The notes: generated by a model not told the origin, from the letters alone. A DNA stretch of 64,000 bases from Nostoc sp. FACHB-280 (GCF_014697615.1 NZ_JACJSD010000004.1:124001-188000), one strand, 5' to 3'; counted from the stretch's first letter, positions 1-10,005 are shown. Program-made: numbers and translations.

Positions 1-267
1 TTAATTAAGTTAAAAATCCTTATTTAGTAATCTTTCTAGATAGCGAATTATAAAAGTTGTTTCTTGACAGGCTCTTATGAGATTCTGGTTTCGACTTTTG
101 ATTTTGCGTTTAGGGTATGCCCAATCATCAATTATCCAATTTGTTGACTCAACAAGACTTTTATCTACTTTGTCTCCCTTGTCTACTTGATCCCCCTGCT
201 TTCTACTCCTGAACATCACATAAGTCAGATCACCTATAAAACAAATGCACCTAACAAGTAGGTGCAA

Positions 268-793
268 TAATTAGGTAATTACAGAATTAGTACTACTATG
301 TAAAAATAAGTAGGTAATAACTCAGGAGCTAATAGAGTTTATCTGAATCATGAATAAATTGTTTCCGTAAAAATACTGAATTTTCTATTAAAAATCATTA
401 GATATCTTCTGACAAGTATTTTTACGAATAGCAAATTTTCTTAAGTAATAAATCTTAGATTTTTGATGTATGAAAGAAAATCTCTGTACAAAGCCCTGTA
501 TTTTTGCTAAATAAGCGCATTGAAGAAGAATTCAGAACTCAGCATTCAGGGGCGATGCACTGAGTCTACTGAAATGTTGTACCGAATATTCATCTGAATT
601 CTGATTCCTGATAGCAATTCACGAAATTACTGATACAAATAACGTCCTCTGCTTCCTCTACCTCCTCTGCTTACCCATCCGCATCATTTTTTAAGTGAAA
701 TGCTATGACTCCTGAATTCTGTTTTGATAAAAGTTATAGGATCGAACTAATAGCCAGCGTTGACTAAAAACAGTACAGTTTTAGTGATTAATT
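268..793. other. Intergenic region upstream of cofH, repeat remnants
   Basis: I see no convincing gene here. The second half (about 525-725) holds degenerate copies of the 'aattcag/tcctgaattc' type repeats scattered between genes in Nostocales, for example 'gaattcagaactcagcattcag' near 529 and 'ctcctgaattctg' near 710, which could pair into imperfect hairpins. The promoter of cofH must lie near the right end, but I cannot pick out a -10/-35 pair with confidence. Confidence 0.4.
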
Positions 794-1927
794 GTGATAA
801 ACACTTCTGTTACAAACATTCTTGAGCGTGCCTTAATGGGGTACGATTTATCTCCTCAAGAAGGAGTATTGTTGTTAAAGCAAACGGAGCCTGAAGCGAT
901 CGCGGCAATTCGTCACACAGCCGATCAACTCCGCTACAATCAGGTAGGCGATACCATTACTTACGTAATTAACCGTAATATTAATTTTACTAACATTTGT
1001 GAACAGCATTGTAGTTTTTGTGCTTTCCGCCGAGATGCTGATGATGTAGGTGCTTATTGGTTAGATTGGGGGCAAATTTTAGAAAAGTCCCAAGATGCGG
1101 TTAAGCAGGGGGCGACAGAAATTTGTATGCAGGGCGGATTAAACCCCGAAGCCCAAATAAATGGTCAATCTTTACCTTATTACATCAAGTTAGTTGAAAC
1201 GATTAAACAGGAATTTCCGCAAATTCATTTACACGCCTTCTCTCCCCAAGAGGTGCAGTTTATCGCCAGAGTTGACGGGCTGGATTATGCAACGGTAATT
1301 GCAGCTTTGCGGGATGCTGGCGTTGGTTCGATGCCAGGAACGGCGGCTGAGGTGTTGGATGATGAAGTGAGAAAAATATTATGCCCAGAGAAAATTAACA
1401 CAGCAACTTGGCTAGAAATTATCTCCACAGCCCATAAATTGGGTTTACCTACTACCAGTACCATGTTATCGGGGCATATCGAAACCCCAGAACAACAAAT
1501 TGGGCATTTAGAAAAATTGCGATCGCTCCAACAAACAGCCATCAATCACGGCTATCCAGCACGCATTACAGAATTTATCTTATTACCCTTTGTGGGTCAA
1601 GAAGCGCCAAAATCTTTACGCCGTCGGGTAGGGCGTGATCAACCAGTTTTAGCAGATGCTTTACTTTTAGGCGCAGTCGCCCGAATTTACTTGGGTAATT
1701 GGATTCCTAACCATCAGCCTAGTTGGGTAAAGTTGGGGTTGGCTGGGGCGACAGAAGCCTTAGTTTGGGGTTGTAACGATATTGGTGGCACATTGATGGA
1801 AGAACATATCACCACAATGGCTGGTGCTGTGGGCGGTACTTGTATGGAAGTGGACACCTTACAAACTGCGATCGCATCTTTGGGAAGACCTTATCAACAA
1901 CGAGATACTTTGTATCAAAAAGTATAA
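794..1927 (+). CDS. cofH: CofH: FO synthase subunit 2 (radical SAM)
   Basis: This is 5-amino-6-(D-ribitylamino)uracil--L-tyrosine 4-hydroxyphenyl transferase, which works with CofG to make the deazaflavin FO (8-HDF). In cyanobacteria FO is best known as the antenna chromophore of some photolyases. The radical SAM cluster motif CX3CX2C is visible as '[10 protein letters not shown]' near residues 67-76, followed by '[13 protein letters not shown]', then the 'CMQGGLNPE' strand and the 'HAFSPQEV' segment characteristic of CofH rather than CofG. At 377 residues it has the full family length. The start is a GTG. Its partner cofG is not in the window, so the two subunits are unlinked here. The gene stands alone, 94 bp before psb27. 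Confidence 0.93.
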   Translation: MINTSVTNILERALMGYDLSPQEGVLLLKQTEPEAIAAIRHTADQLRYNQVGDTITYVINRNINFTNICEQHCSFCAFRRDADDVGAYWLDWGQILEKSQDAVKQGATEICMQGGLNPEAQINGQSLPYYIKLVETIKQEFPQIHLHAFSPQEVQFIARVDGLDYATVIAALRDAGVGSMPGTAAEVLDDEVRKILCPEKINTATWLEIISTAHKLGLPTTSTMLSGHIETPEQQIGHLEKLRSLQQTAINHGYPARITEFILLPFVGQEAPKSLRRRVGRDQPVLADALLLGAVARIYLGNWIPNHQPSWVKLGLAGATEALVWGCNDIGGTLMEEHITTMAGAVGGTCMEVDTLQTAIASLGRPYQQRDTLYQKV

Positions 1928-2021
1928 AATTTGTTGCTGATTTTGTCCTTCATGCTTCTCCTGATCCCCTAGATACCATTCCAAGATAGGATGGACGATG
2001 ATTTATGTGTAGTTTCAAATA

Positions 2022-2423
2022 ATGCTTATGAAACGCTATTGGTCACGTCTGCTTGCTTTGGTTTTAGTTTTAGCAATTGGCTTAATCGGTTGTTCCAGCC
2101 CTGATAGCTTAACGGGGGATTATCGCCAAGACACATTGAATGTAGTGAGTACCCTGAGAAAAGCCCTAGAAATAACTGAGGATTCACCAGACAAAGCAGC
2201 ACTTCAAGCAGAAGCGCGGCAAAAAATTAACGATTTCTCAGCCCGCTACCAACGCGCTGGTTCAACTTCTGGTTTAAGTTCATTTACAACCATGCGTACC
2301 GCCCTTAACTCTCTAGCGGGACACTACAGTTCTTACCCAAACCGTCCAGTTCCGCAAAAATTGAAAAATCGTCTAGAACAGGAGTTTCAGCAAGTAGAGT
2401 CTGCACTGAAGCGTGGTGCTTAA
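2022..2423 (+). CDS. psb27: Psb27, photosystem II assembly lipoprotein
   Basis: A small lumenal lipoprotein that binds the CP43 lumenal loop during photosystem II assembly and repair and is released before the oxygen-evolving complex forms. The N-terminus has basic residues (MKRYWSR), a hydrophobic stretch and a lipobox ending 'IGLIGC', so Cys24 should be lipidated (Cys22 if translation begins at the second ATG, 2028). The rest is the all-helical Psb27 domain, with 'LTGDYRQDTLNVVSTLRKAL' and the 'GHYSSYPNRPVPQKLKNRL' segment typical of the family. At 133 residues it has the usual length. Both ATGs are plausible starts. It is monocistronic, and a repeat element lies in the 3' intergenic region. 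Confidence 0.95.
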   Translation: MLMKRYWSRLLALVLVLAIGLIGCSSPDSLTGDYRQDTLNVVSTLRKALEITEDSPDKAALQAEARQKINDFSARYQRAGSTSGLSSFTTMRTALNSLAGHYSSYPNRPVPQKLKNRLEQEFQQVESALKRGA

Positions 2424-2515
2424 CTATTCCTCTAGTAATATTTTTTCAGATTCAAGAGTTCAGAGTTATGACTTTGGACTCTTGATTTATTTATTTTGAC
2501 AAAGGTATATCTGTT

Positions 2516-2644
2516 AGGGCTTACGCACAAAGATTGTTTGTGAAGAATGGGTGTAGGGGTATGGGGTGTAAGGGTTTTGAAAACTTACACCCTTAAATCC
2601 CCATACCTCCAAACTTTTAATTTTTTGTGTAATTGCGTAATTCC
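2516..2644. repeat. MITE-like repeat, AGGACTTACGCA family, copy 1
   Basis: A 129-bp element bounded by imperfect inverted repeats AGGGCTTACGCA (2516-2527) and TGCGTAATTCCT (2633-2644). The interior is itself palindromic: runs of 'gtgtaggggtatggggtgtaaggg' type on the left pair with 'acacccttaaatccccata' type on the right, so the RNA or single strand would form a long hairpin. Two more copies of the termini occur at 7464-7605 and 16970-17087. No ORF lies inside. It fills most of the 335-bp gap between psb27 and the next gene. Confidence 0.8.
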
Positions 2645-2758
2645 TAGATGCAATAGCTGTATTTAAATGAAAGAGGATTTTCCGAGTGTCAACCCTAGAA
2701 ATACCAATACTTTCACCCTATACCTCTTGCTATAACAATTGATACACCTTAATCGTCA

Positions 2759-4291
2759 ATGCCCGTGAATTTGTACATCTACCTTGCTGGTATATCTAAC
2801 CATTCCGCAAAATTTTTCACAGCAAAATTATTCTGGCAACGCTTGTGGACTGTGGTTTTTATTAGTAGTATTTTGCTGCCTAACTTGATTAGCCAACCAG
2901 CACAAGCACAAGTTAACCAAGATTGTCAGTTATCCAACACAGCTGCCCAAACAAAGGAAAAATTACGTTTGTTGGCGCTGAAAGGCGATCGCGATGCCCA
3001 AAGCCAGTACAAAAAGCTACTACGCCAACATGCCCAAGATGTACAAGAATGCCGCAATCGGACTTGGCCCAAAATTCAAGCCGTTTGGTTACGTTTATAT
3101 CCCTGTGATATTCAACCAGGGATAATTGACCAAATTATGGATCGGATGGTCAACCGGGGCTATAACCAAATCTATATAGAAACATTTTATGATGGGCAGG
3201 TATTATTACCAGCCGCCGATAATCCCACAGCTTGGCCTTCTGTCATACGAACTCCAGGGACGGAAAAGATTGATTTACTGGCGTTAGCGATTCAAAAAGG
3301 GCGAGAACGGGGTCTGAAGGTTTATTCCTGGATGTTTACCACTAATTTTGGCTATACATACGCCAAAAGACCAGATCGAGAACCTGCGATCGCCCGTAAT
3401 GGCAAAGGGCAAACTAGTTTATATGTTGTCGATAACGGTTCGCAAGTATTTATCGACCCCTACAATATGCAAGCCAAGCGTGATTACTTCCAGATGGTAC
3501 AGCAAGTGCTACGCCGTCGCCCCGATGGTTTGCTATTTGATTATGTGCGTTATCCCAGGCAAGCCGGCACTGATTCCATTGCCACAAAAGTCACTGATTT
3601 ATGGCTATTTACCCCAGCTACTCAAGAAGCTTTATTTAAGCGGGCTTTGAATACTAAAGGATTGGATTTGATGCGGCGGTTTTTGACTAAAGGATATGTC
3701 ACCGCAGGCGATATTGATGAAGTAGATAAACTGTATCCCCAAGAAGGGGAACCGATGTGGCAAGGGCGCATTCCGCCCCCACAGGAAAAAGCCCTGTTAC
3801 CCGCAACCGACAGACAACCGACTTTGCAAGTTGAACTCTGGCAGTTAATGGTTGCCCATGCTATGCAAGGTATCTTAGATTTTGTGGCTTTAGCCAGTTA
3901 CCCAGCACAACAATTAGGCATTCCCGCCGGAGTCGTGTTTTTCCCCGATGGCAACCAAATGGTGGGACAAGGCTATGATTCCCGCTTGCAACCTTGGGAT
4001 AGATTTCCCAGTAACTTGCAATGGCACGCAATGGCTTATGCAACTTGTAGTGATGTTAGCTGTATTACCGCGCAAGTGCAACGGGTGATTAGTGCTGCTA
4101 AACCAGGGACAAAAATTATTCCCGCCTTAGCCGGTGCATGGGGACAATCAACCAGCACTCGTCCATCTCTAGAAGCCCAAATGCAAGCCCTACGCAAATA
4201 TGCGCCGCAACTAGCAGGTGTTAGTCATTTTGCCTATTCTTGGCAATATCCAGAAAATGATAGCGATCGCAAATTCTGCCGTCTTCGTTAA
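2759..4291 (+). CDS. Secreted glycoside-hydrolase-like protein (family 10-like / GHL10)
   Basis: A 510-residue exported protein. A hydrophobic segment (about residues 25-45) followed by 'QPAQAQ' looks like a signal peptide with cleavage near residue 50. The core from about residue 103 ('IQAVWLRLYPCDIQPGIIDQ') is the TIM-barrel type seen in the putative glycosyl hydrolase families DUF187/GHL10: 'GYNQIYIETFYDGQVLLP', 'GLKVYSWMFTTNFGYTYA' and the strand-end motif 'PDGLLFDYVRYP', whose Asp is a likely catalytic or sugar-binding residue. The substrate is unknown; a cell-wall or exopolysaccharide role is inferred from export alone. The ATG at 2759 puts about 24 residues before the hydrophobic core, so a later start is possible, but no better ribosome site is evident. 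Confidence 0.75.
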   Translation: MPVNLYIYLAGISNHSAKFFTAKLFWQRLWTVVFISSILLPNLISQPAQAQVNQDCQLSNTAAQTKEKLRLLALKGDRDAQSQYKKLLRQHAQDVQECRNRTWPKIQAVWLRLYPCDIQPGIIDQIMDRMVNRGYNQIYIETFYDGQVLLPAADNPTAWPSVIRTPGTEKIDLLALAIQKGRERGLKVYSWMFTTNFGYTYAKRPDREPAIARNGKGQTSLYVVDNGSQVFIDPYNMQAKRDYFQMVQQVLRRRPDGLLFDYVRYPRQAGTDSIATKVTDLWLFTPATQEALFKRALNTKGLDLMRRFLTKGYVTAGDIDEVDKLYPQEGEPMWQGRIPPPQEKALLPATDRQPTLQVELWQLMVAHAMQGILDFVALASYPAQQLGIPAGVVFFPDGNQMVGQGYDSRLQPWDRFPSNLQWHAMAYATCSDVSCITAQVQRVISAAKPGTKIIPALAGAWGQSTSTRPSLEAQMQALRKYAPQLAGVSHFAYSWQYPENDSDRKFCRLR

Positions 4292-4413
4292 TCATTCACC
4301 CTATGCCTGAAAGTGAGGTAATGGCGAGGCTTAATGGTTTTCTATCTTCCTTGTCTTCGGCTGAGGGGATCACACTGTGTTTAGGGCAGAACGTCAACAA
4401 CATACTCCCGACT

Positions 4414-5226
4414 TCAATACACTCTTTGCGGCTTTTCGTTAGAAATAGCTTTGAGTTTAGAGGTAAAAGACTCGGAACGATCGCTTGTTTCGGGAGTAAA
4501 GCGGTCAATTGGGGGATGATTAACGTTAGATGGCAGTAATTTGGGCTGATTGTCAGAGTTTGCTGAGAAATTATGGGGTAGGACTGGTGATGAAGTCACT
4601 CTAGATTTAGTTTCTGTGGGAGGGAGAGTTAAAGTTGATGATACCAAAATATGTTTGACACGTTCACTCTCGCCACGGCTAGAGGCTGTTTCTGTTTGTT
4701 TGTAGCTGGGTTCAAATTCAGCCTCAACCGAGTATGCAGAATTATTTACTGCCAAATTGGCAACATTCGCTACATTTTCTGAACTATCATCTTCTTGAGC
4801 AGGCGGTAAAGCTGGCGTATTTAGGGCAGTTAAGATTTCTGGGAATTTACTGCAAATCAGGCGTTCAAATTCCATATTGAAATGATAAATTGCCTGTTGT
4901 CGTCGTTGCCAAAATGCCAGGATTTGCTGGACAGAAATCGCTTTATAACGACCTTGATACAAAGCTTCAATCACTGCTAAATGCAGCCAATCAAGGGGAT
5001 ATTGATTTTGCCAACGGCAAACTAACTCAGCAGCACTATGGCCACTGAGGTCAAAACTGTAATGAATTAGGAGGGCGGCTGCTAATTCAGCAGCTGTTTC
5101 TGGCGTTTTGGTAAACATGGGACTATTGGCTTGAGGCAATAGGTGTAAATTTTCGACCCATCGCCTATAGCCTAGTGTGTTTTTAGCTATAGGGTTGGTC
5201 ACCAAGGTTTCCAAGTTAATCAGCAA
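4414..5226 (-). CDS. Cyanobacterial protein with possible DnaD-like domain
   Basis: A 270-residue protein of unknown function. The N-terminal half is helical. The segment 'WLHLAVIEALYQGRYKAISVQQILAFWQRR' (about residues 80-109) resembles the C-terminal DnaD/DnaB_2 replication-initiation fold (helix, 'G....S..YI..IL..W'), which is my only hint of function. The C-terminal half (from about 135) is low-complexity, rich in Ser, Asn, Glu and Pro, and probably disordered. It begins only 19 bp after the stop of the SLH protein gene, so they probably share a transcript. The start is uncertain: the longest frame begins with TTG at 5226, and an ATG nine bases upstream is out of frame and closes at once. 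A plus-strand ORF over its 3' end (4303-4539) is a shadow. Confidence 0.6.
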   Translation of the reverse strand: MLINLETLVTNPIAKNTLGYRRWVENLHLLPQANSPMFTKTPETAAELAAALLIHYSFDLSGHSAAELVCRWQNQYPLDWLHLAVIEALYQGRYKAISVQQILAFWQRRQQAIYHFNMEFERLICSKFPEILTALNTPALPPAQEDDSSENVANVANLAVNNSAYSVEAEFEPSYKQTETASSRGESERVKHILVSSTLTLPPTETKSRVTSSPVLPHNFSANSDNQPKLLPSNVNHPPIDRFTPETSDRSESFTSKLKAISNEKPQRVY

Positions 5227-5245
5227 TGTTTTTCATTTTACTTGG

Positions 5246-7354
5246 TCAGCCCTTGGCTGTCGAAACAATATAGGGCGAATTAATAATTTCTGTGCGGTTA
5301 ATAGCTACTAAAGCTTGATAAACCATTGCGGCAACCTCCGCCCTTGTGGCTTCACGCGTGGGGGCGAGTAAGTTAGGCTTGGGGTAGTTGACAACGATGC
5401 GTTGTTGTGTAGCAGTTGCCACTGCTTTTTGGGCATATTCAGGAATAGTATTACTGTCGGTGTAAGGAAGTAATAGATTGCTTTGGGCGGCGGGTAAGCC
5501 GAGGCCATTTACGAGGGAAACAATTACCTGTAGCCTTTGGACATTTTGATCGGGGCGGAAAGTGCGATCGCTAAATCCACTCACAAAACCACCACTGGCG
5601 GCAATTTGTAAAGCTTTGTAAGCCCAAAAATTCTGGGGAACATCAATAAATTCAATGGCTGGGCGTTTTGGAGTCGGGTTAAATGCTGCCGCCACCAAAG
5701 CTGCATATTGGGCGCGAGTCATGGGTTTATCTGGTTGGTAGCTACCATCAGCAAAACCTTGAGTTAAATTCAGGCTGGCTAAGGTGCGAATGAATGGTTC
5801 TGCCCAGTGTCCCACTAAGTCGGTAAATGTCGGCACTTCGGCATCAGGACTGACAATATAAGGCGAGGCGATCGCTTTTTCTTTGCTATTAGCAACCAAC
5901 GCCTGATATAGTAAGGCGGCAATCTCGCCGCGTGTAATCTCCCGCAGTGGTTCTAACAAATCCGATTGGGGATAATTAACAATGATTAATTTTTGCGTGG
6001 CGGCGGCGACAGCATTAGTAGCATAACTGGGAATTTGGGCGCGATCGCGGTAGACACTCAACACATTAGAATTACCTCCTGTAAATTTTAAACCATTAAC
6101 AATTGATACAATCGCCTGTACCCTTGTGAGATTATTTCCAGGGCGAAATGTGCCATCAGGAAAACCGCTAATAAATCCTGCTGTCGCTGCACTAAAAATA
6201 GCTGGTGCTGCCCAAAAATCAGGTTTGATATCGGTAAATTTACTAGCTTGACTACTGCTGGGTAACTGAAAAGTTTTCGCCAACACCGCCGCATATTGGG
6301 CGCGGGTAATGGGTGCATTCGGCCTAAATGTGCCATCAGGAAAACCGCTAATTGCCCCTCGGCTAACTAAGGCTTCCACAAACACCGCCGCCCAATGTCC
6401 CGCCAAATCAGGAAAACTGCTACTTCCGGTAACTATTCTTGGACTATCATCAGTGGCGGCGACGAAATTGACTTGCCCTTTGACGAAGGTGGGGTTTAAT
6501 TGATTACCCGCAGAAACTAAAGGTTGGGCGGCTGCATTTTGTAAATCAAACTCGCCATTATCTTGAAAGATATTCGCGCCAGCATCTTGGCTATTACCCA
6601 AATCTGGGACAGCATTAGCATTAACCAACAAGCCACCTTGGGCATTTTTACTGATGGAATTTTGCCGCAATACCGGACGGGCATCACGAGAAAGAGCGAT
6701 CGCAGTCCGATTCTCTGATAACTTATTATTGGCAATTAATGGTGCGGCTGAGTCTGTAATCGCTATCCCCAATGGATTTTTTTGAAAAGTGTTGCGTAAT
6801 ATCTCCCCTTTACTATTCCGCGCCATAAACAACCCACTGGCGGCATTTTGGACAAACACATTATCTAAAATGGCGGGTTTGGCATTGCCGGTAATAAATA
6901 TTCCTTCTCTTCCACAACCAGTAAAGGTATTGTTAGCCAAATAAGGAGTTGATGACTCTATCCATACCCCAGTACCCTTAGCATTGGGATTTGTCACACT
7001 CACACCCATCAAACTGGCATCACCCAGCAATAACAACGTGATATTCTGGACGCTAAAAGTCGGGCTTTGATATTCACCCCCGCCAGAAATGATAATTCCT
7101 GCACCTTTATTCAGTTCATTACCAATGACTGTTACCCCCGCAGTTAACACCAAGGGAAACTGTTCACCGTTAGCCGCGCTGTAGGTACCTGGTGACAGCT
7201 GAATAATTATCGGTGTTGTGGTTCTTAAAGCACGGGTGAGGCTTCTAAACGGGTTCAACCTTGAACCATCATTAGTATCTTTCCCCGTTACAGGGTTGAC
7301 ATAGAGAGTCGCCACGAGGGTGGAGTTTACCATTGGTTGTTGAGATGCAATCAC
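5246..7354 (-). CDS. Beta-helix (DUF1565) protein with six SLH motifs
   Basis: A 702-residue protein. Residues about 17-300 form a right-handed parallel beta-helix of the DUF1565/pectate-lyase type: 'LYVNPVTGKDTNDGS', then repeated 'NxF..N..GI.I' rungs. From residue 314 there are two triplets of S-layer homology motifs (about 314-495 and 510-690), seen as 'FPDLAGHWA', 'ISGFPDGTFRPNAPITRAQ' and close copies. In cyanobacteria SLH domains bind peptidoglycan or its secondary polymers, often in outer-membrane-linked proteins, so surface display is expected. Oddly, no signal peptide is seen: the frame opens with GTG (7354) and 'IASQQPMVNSTLV', and no alternative start gives one. It probably forms a transcription unit with the downstream DnaD-like gene. 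Confidence 0.85.
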   Translation of the reverse strand: MIASQQPMVNSTLVATLYVNPVTGKDTNDGSRLNPFRSLTRALRTTTPIIIQLSPGTYSAANGEQFPLVLTAGVTVIGNELNKGAGIIISGGGEYQSPTFSVQNITLLLLGDASLMGVSVTNPNAKGTGVWIESSTPYLANNTFTGCGREGIFITGNAKPAILDNVFVQNAASGLFMARNSKGEILRNTFQKNPLGIAITDSAAPLIANNKLSENRTAIALSRDARPVLRQNSISKNAQGGLLVNANAVPDLGNSQDAGANIFQDNGEFDLQNAAAQPLVSAGNQLNPTFVKGQVNFVAATDDSPRIVTGSSSFPDLAGHWAAVFVEALVSRGAISGFPDGTFRPNAPITRAQYAAVLAKTFQLPSSSQASKFTDIKPDFWAAPAIFSAATAGFISGFPDGTFRPGNNLTRVQAIVSIVNGLKFTGGNSNVLSVYRDRAQIPSYATNAVAAATQKLIIVNYPQSDLLEPLREITRGEIAALLYQALVANSKEKAIASPYIVSPDAEVPTFTDLVGHWAEPFIRTLASLNLTQGFADGSYQPDKPMTRAQYAALVAAAFNPTPKRPAIEFIDVPQNFWAYKALQIAASGGFVSGFSDRTFRPDQNVQRLQVIVSLVNGLGLPAAQSNLLLPYTDSNTIPEYAQKAVATATQQRIVVNYPKPNLLAPTREATRAEVAAMVYQALVAINRTEIINSPYIVSTAKG

Positions 7355-7463
7355 GGTATGAATAATAACTTATCTCATATCTTGCACTAGGCGAATTTCA
7401 TTCGTTGGGGTTGGGTGATCAAACTACAAATATAGTTTGGGCAAAGAACGGGGTAAACTGAAC

Positions 7464-7605
7464 AGGACTTACGCACAAAGATTATCTGTGGAGATTGGGT
7501 GTAAGGGTGAAAGGGTTTGGGGTGTAAGGATTTTGAATAAGTACACCCCTATACCCCTAAACCCTCACCAAAACCATTGATTTTTCGTTTTGATGCGTAA
7601 GTCCT
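7464..7605. repeat. MITE-like repeat, AGGACTTACGCA family, copy 2
   Basis: A 142-bp element with perfect 12-bp terminal inverted repeats AGGACTTACGCA (7464-7475) and TGCGTAAGTCCT (7594-7605). The interior is a GT-rich left half ('gggtgtaagggtgaaagggt') facing an AC-rich right half ('acacccctataccccta'), so it is a near-complete hairpin. Copy 1 shares the first interior bases ('caaagatt') as well as the hairpin logic. It occupies the gap between the SLH gene and hsdM, upstream of the restriction locus. Confidence 0.85.
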
Positions 7606-7689
7606 ACTGAATATTCTTTACTTCACATTTTGCACCCAGCGACTTCCATGCTTGGGACTAGGTGCTTAACTTTATCCCGTAAAATATCT

Positions 7690-9906
7690 ATGATTGCAAG
7701 TATAGAAAGTTCTACTAATCAAGAGTTAGTTGGTTTTATTTGGAGTATTGCAGACAAACTGCGTGGCCCTTATCGTCCACCCCAGTACCGCCGGGTGATG
7801 TTACCTTTGATTGTGTTGCGGCGGTTGGATGCGGTTTTGGAACCGACGAAGCAAGCGGTGTTAGAGGCTAAGGCGAAATATGCGGCGATGGGTTTGGAGG
7901 GTGAGGCTTTTGAGAAGGCGATCGCAAAAGTTGCCATTGGGGGCGATCGTCAACAACCGTTGTATAATCTCAGTGAGTTTACCTTTCAAAAATTATTAGG
8001 CGATCCTGATGGCATTGCTAGTAATTTAAGGGCTTATATTAACAGTTTCTCACCCAGAGCTAGGGATATTTTCGAGAAATTTGATTTTGATAGTGAAATT
8101 CAAAAGCTCGATGAGAGTAATCGGCTATATCTAATTATTAAAGAGTTTTGTAAGCCTGATATTGATTTATCACCGGCGAAACTTTCTAATTTACAAATGG
8201 GTTATCTATTTGAAGAATTAGTCAGGAAATTTAACGAACAAGCCAACGAAGAAGCCGGAGACCACTTTACCCCCCGTGAAGTCATTCGGCTGATGGTGAA
8301 TCTGGTTTTTTGTGACGAACAAGATATCTTTAAACAAGGGATTTATCGCACAGTTTACGACCCCACAGCCGGAACAGGGGGAATGTTATCTGTGGCAGAG
8401 GAATATATTAAAAAGCAAAATTCAGCAGCGAATTTAGGGTTATTTGGGCAAGAATATAATCCTGAATCTTATGCGATTTGCTGTTCTGATTTACTGATTA
8501 AAGATGAGCCGATTAACAATCTTGTTTATGGCGATACCTTGGGAGTAAAAAACGCCAAAACCAAAAGTAATAATTTTTTACCTTATGATGGTCATCCTGA
8601 TAAACAGTTTCACTATATGTTTGCTAATCCGCCTTTTGGGGTGGAATGGAAACCAGAAGAAGATTTTGTTAAAGATGAGTATGAAAATTTAGGGTTTAAT
8701 GGGCGTTTTGGGGCTGGTTTACCGCGCATTAATGATGGCTCATTGTTGTTTTTACAACACATGATATCGAAAATGCACTTATCGCCAGAAGTAGGGGGCG
8801 ATGGTTCGCGGATTGCCATTGTGTTTAATGGTTCGCCTTTATTTACCGGGGATGCGGGGAGTGGAGAAAGTAATATTCGCCGTTGGATTATTGAAAACGA
8901 CTGGTTAGATGCAGTGGTGGCGCTACCCGATCAGATGTTTTATAATACCGGAATTTTTACTTATATTTGGTTGGTAACAAATAAAAAAGCTGCTCATCGT
9001 CGGGGAAAGGTGCAGTTAATTGATGGTACGCGCCATTTCCAGAAAATGAAAAAGAGTTTGGGTAATAAGCGCAATGAATTATCCCCAGAACATATTGCGG
9101 AACTGGTGCGGTTGTATGGGGATTTTGAGCATAATGATATTAGTGAAGTAGAGTCAGACGGACAGATAGAAAAGCGGGTTTGCTCGAAGATTTTTGATAA
9201 TCATAAGTTTGGATTTCTTAAAATTACGGTAGAACGTCCGTTGCGGTTAAACTTTCAGGCGAGTGAGGAACGTTTGGCTAGGTTATCTGAACAAAAAGCA
9301 TTTCAGGATTTAGCAACGAGTAAGAAGCGTAAAGATGCGAAGGTACAACAGTTAGAAATTGAGATGGGTGAAAATCTGCAAACTCAAATTATCGATGCGT
9401 TGCAGAAATTGGATGGGGGTAAACTTTATCTGTCGCGTAGTGAGTTTGAAAAAGACCTAAATCGGGTGTTAAAAAATGCAGGGTTAAGTTTAAAAGCTCC
9501 TGTCAAAAAGGCGATTTTAGCAGCTTTGGGAGAGACAGATACAGAAGCGGAAATCTGCTTTGATGCGAAGGGGAATCCTGAACCGGATAGTAATTTACGA
9601 GATACGGAAATTGTAGCTTTACCGGATGATATTACCTTGCCGTTACCGTTGGGGTATGACAAGGATGCAAGTGTAAATGAATTGGTTAAGTTGGTAAAGG
9701 AGCATTGTGAGGCATATTTGAAAGCGGAAATATTGCCCCATGTACCGGATGCTTGGATTGATTTTGATAAGACTAAGGTAGGGTATGAGATTCCGTTAAA
9801 TCGTCATTTTTATGTATATCAGCCGCCTCGTCCTTTGGATGAAATTGAGAGTGATATTAAGTCTTTAGAAGCGGATATTATGGCGATGTTGGGGGAAGTG
9901 GTTTAA
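7690..9906 (+). CDS. hsdM: Type I restriction-modification methyltransferase subunit HsdM
   Basis: N6-adenine DNA methyltransferase subunit of a type I R-M complex. Motif I is 'DPTAGTGGML' (from residue 224, SAM binding) and motif IV is 'NPPFGVEW' (from residue 313, catalytic NPPF). The N-terminal helical HsdM_N domain ('IWSIADKLRGPYRPPQYRRV') and the 'DHFTPREVIRLMV' segment preceding motif I are typical. I chose ATG 7690 ('MIASIESS'); the frame opens 20 codons earlier at a TTG, but those residues do not look like family sequence. At 738 residues it is longer than the classical ~520-residue HsdM because of a C-terminal extension (after about 520) with a coiled-coil-like helix. It leads a cluster with hsdS, separated from it by a toxin-antitoxin pair, and with hsdR 4 kb downstream. 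Confidence 0.95.
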   Translation: MIASIESSTNQELVGFIWSIADKLRGPYRPPQYRRVMLPLIVLRRLDAVLEPTKQAVLEAKAKYAAMGLEGEAFEKAIAKVAIGGDRQQPLYNLSEFTFQKLLGDPDGIASNLRAYINSFSPRARDIFEKFDFDSEIQKLDESNRLYLIIKEFCKPDIDLSPAKLSNLQMGYLFEELVRKFNEQANEEAGDHFTPREVIRLMVNLVFCDEQDIFKQGIYRTVYDPTAGTGGMLSVAEEYIKKQNSAANLGLFGQEYNPESYAICCSDLLIKDEPINNLVYGDTLGVKNAKTKSNNFLPYDGHPDKQFHYMFANPPFGVEWKPEEDFVKDEYENLGFNGRFGAGLPRINDGSLLFLQHMISKMHLSPEVGGDGSRIAIVFNGSPLFTGDAGSGESNIRRWIIENDWLDAVVALPDQMFYNTGIFTYIWLVTNKKAAHRRGKVQLIDGTRHFQKMKKSLGNKRNELSPEHIAELVRLYGDFEHNDISEVESDGQIEKRVCSKIFDNHKFGFLKITVERPLRLNFQASEERLARLSEQKAFQDLATSKKRKDAKVQQLEIEMGENLQTQIIDALQKLDGGKLYLSRSEFEKDLNRVLKNAGLSLKAPVKKAILAALGETDTEAEICFDAKGNPEPDSNLRDTEIVALPDDITLPLPLGYDKDASVNELVKLVKEHCEAYLKAEILPHVPDAWIDFDKTKVGYEIPLNRHFYVYQPPRPLDEIESDIKSLEADIMAMLGEVV

Positions 9907-9914
9907 GAATCAAA

Positions 9915-9947
9915 AGATCCCCGACTTCTTAAAGAAGTCGGGGATCT
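9915..9947. repeat. Palindromic repeat AGATCCCCGACTTCTT, copy 1
   Basis: A perfect 16-bp stem (9915-9930 pairing with 9932-9947) with a one-base centre, 9 bases after the hsdM stop. Near-identical hairpins occur at 22715-22747 and 26078-26110. It could slow or end transcription after hsdM, but there is no T tract, and the downstream genes appear to depend on read-through or on their own promoter. It is best called a dispersed palindromic repeat. Confidence 0.8.
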
Positions 9948-10005
9948 GAGCCTAGTAGTGGTTTAAGGATAAAATAAAAATGTAGGCTTAGGAGATTTAC
10001 AAATT

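Noticed and set aside
10-267. Minus-strand ORF of 85 codons at the left edge
   Set aside because: Its middle ('QGDQVDKGDKVDK') is a translated 'ttgtctcccttgtctac' repeat that recurs near 57560, and the ends show no family. It may include a gene fragment, but I cannot support a gene.
4303-4539. Plus-strand 78-codon ORF after the glycoside-hydrolase-like gene
   Set aside because: Most of it lies antisense to the DnaD-like gene's disordered tail, and its codon pattern is poor.
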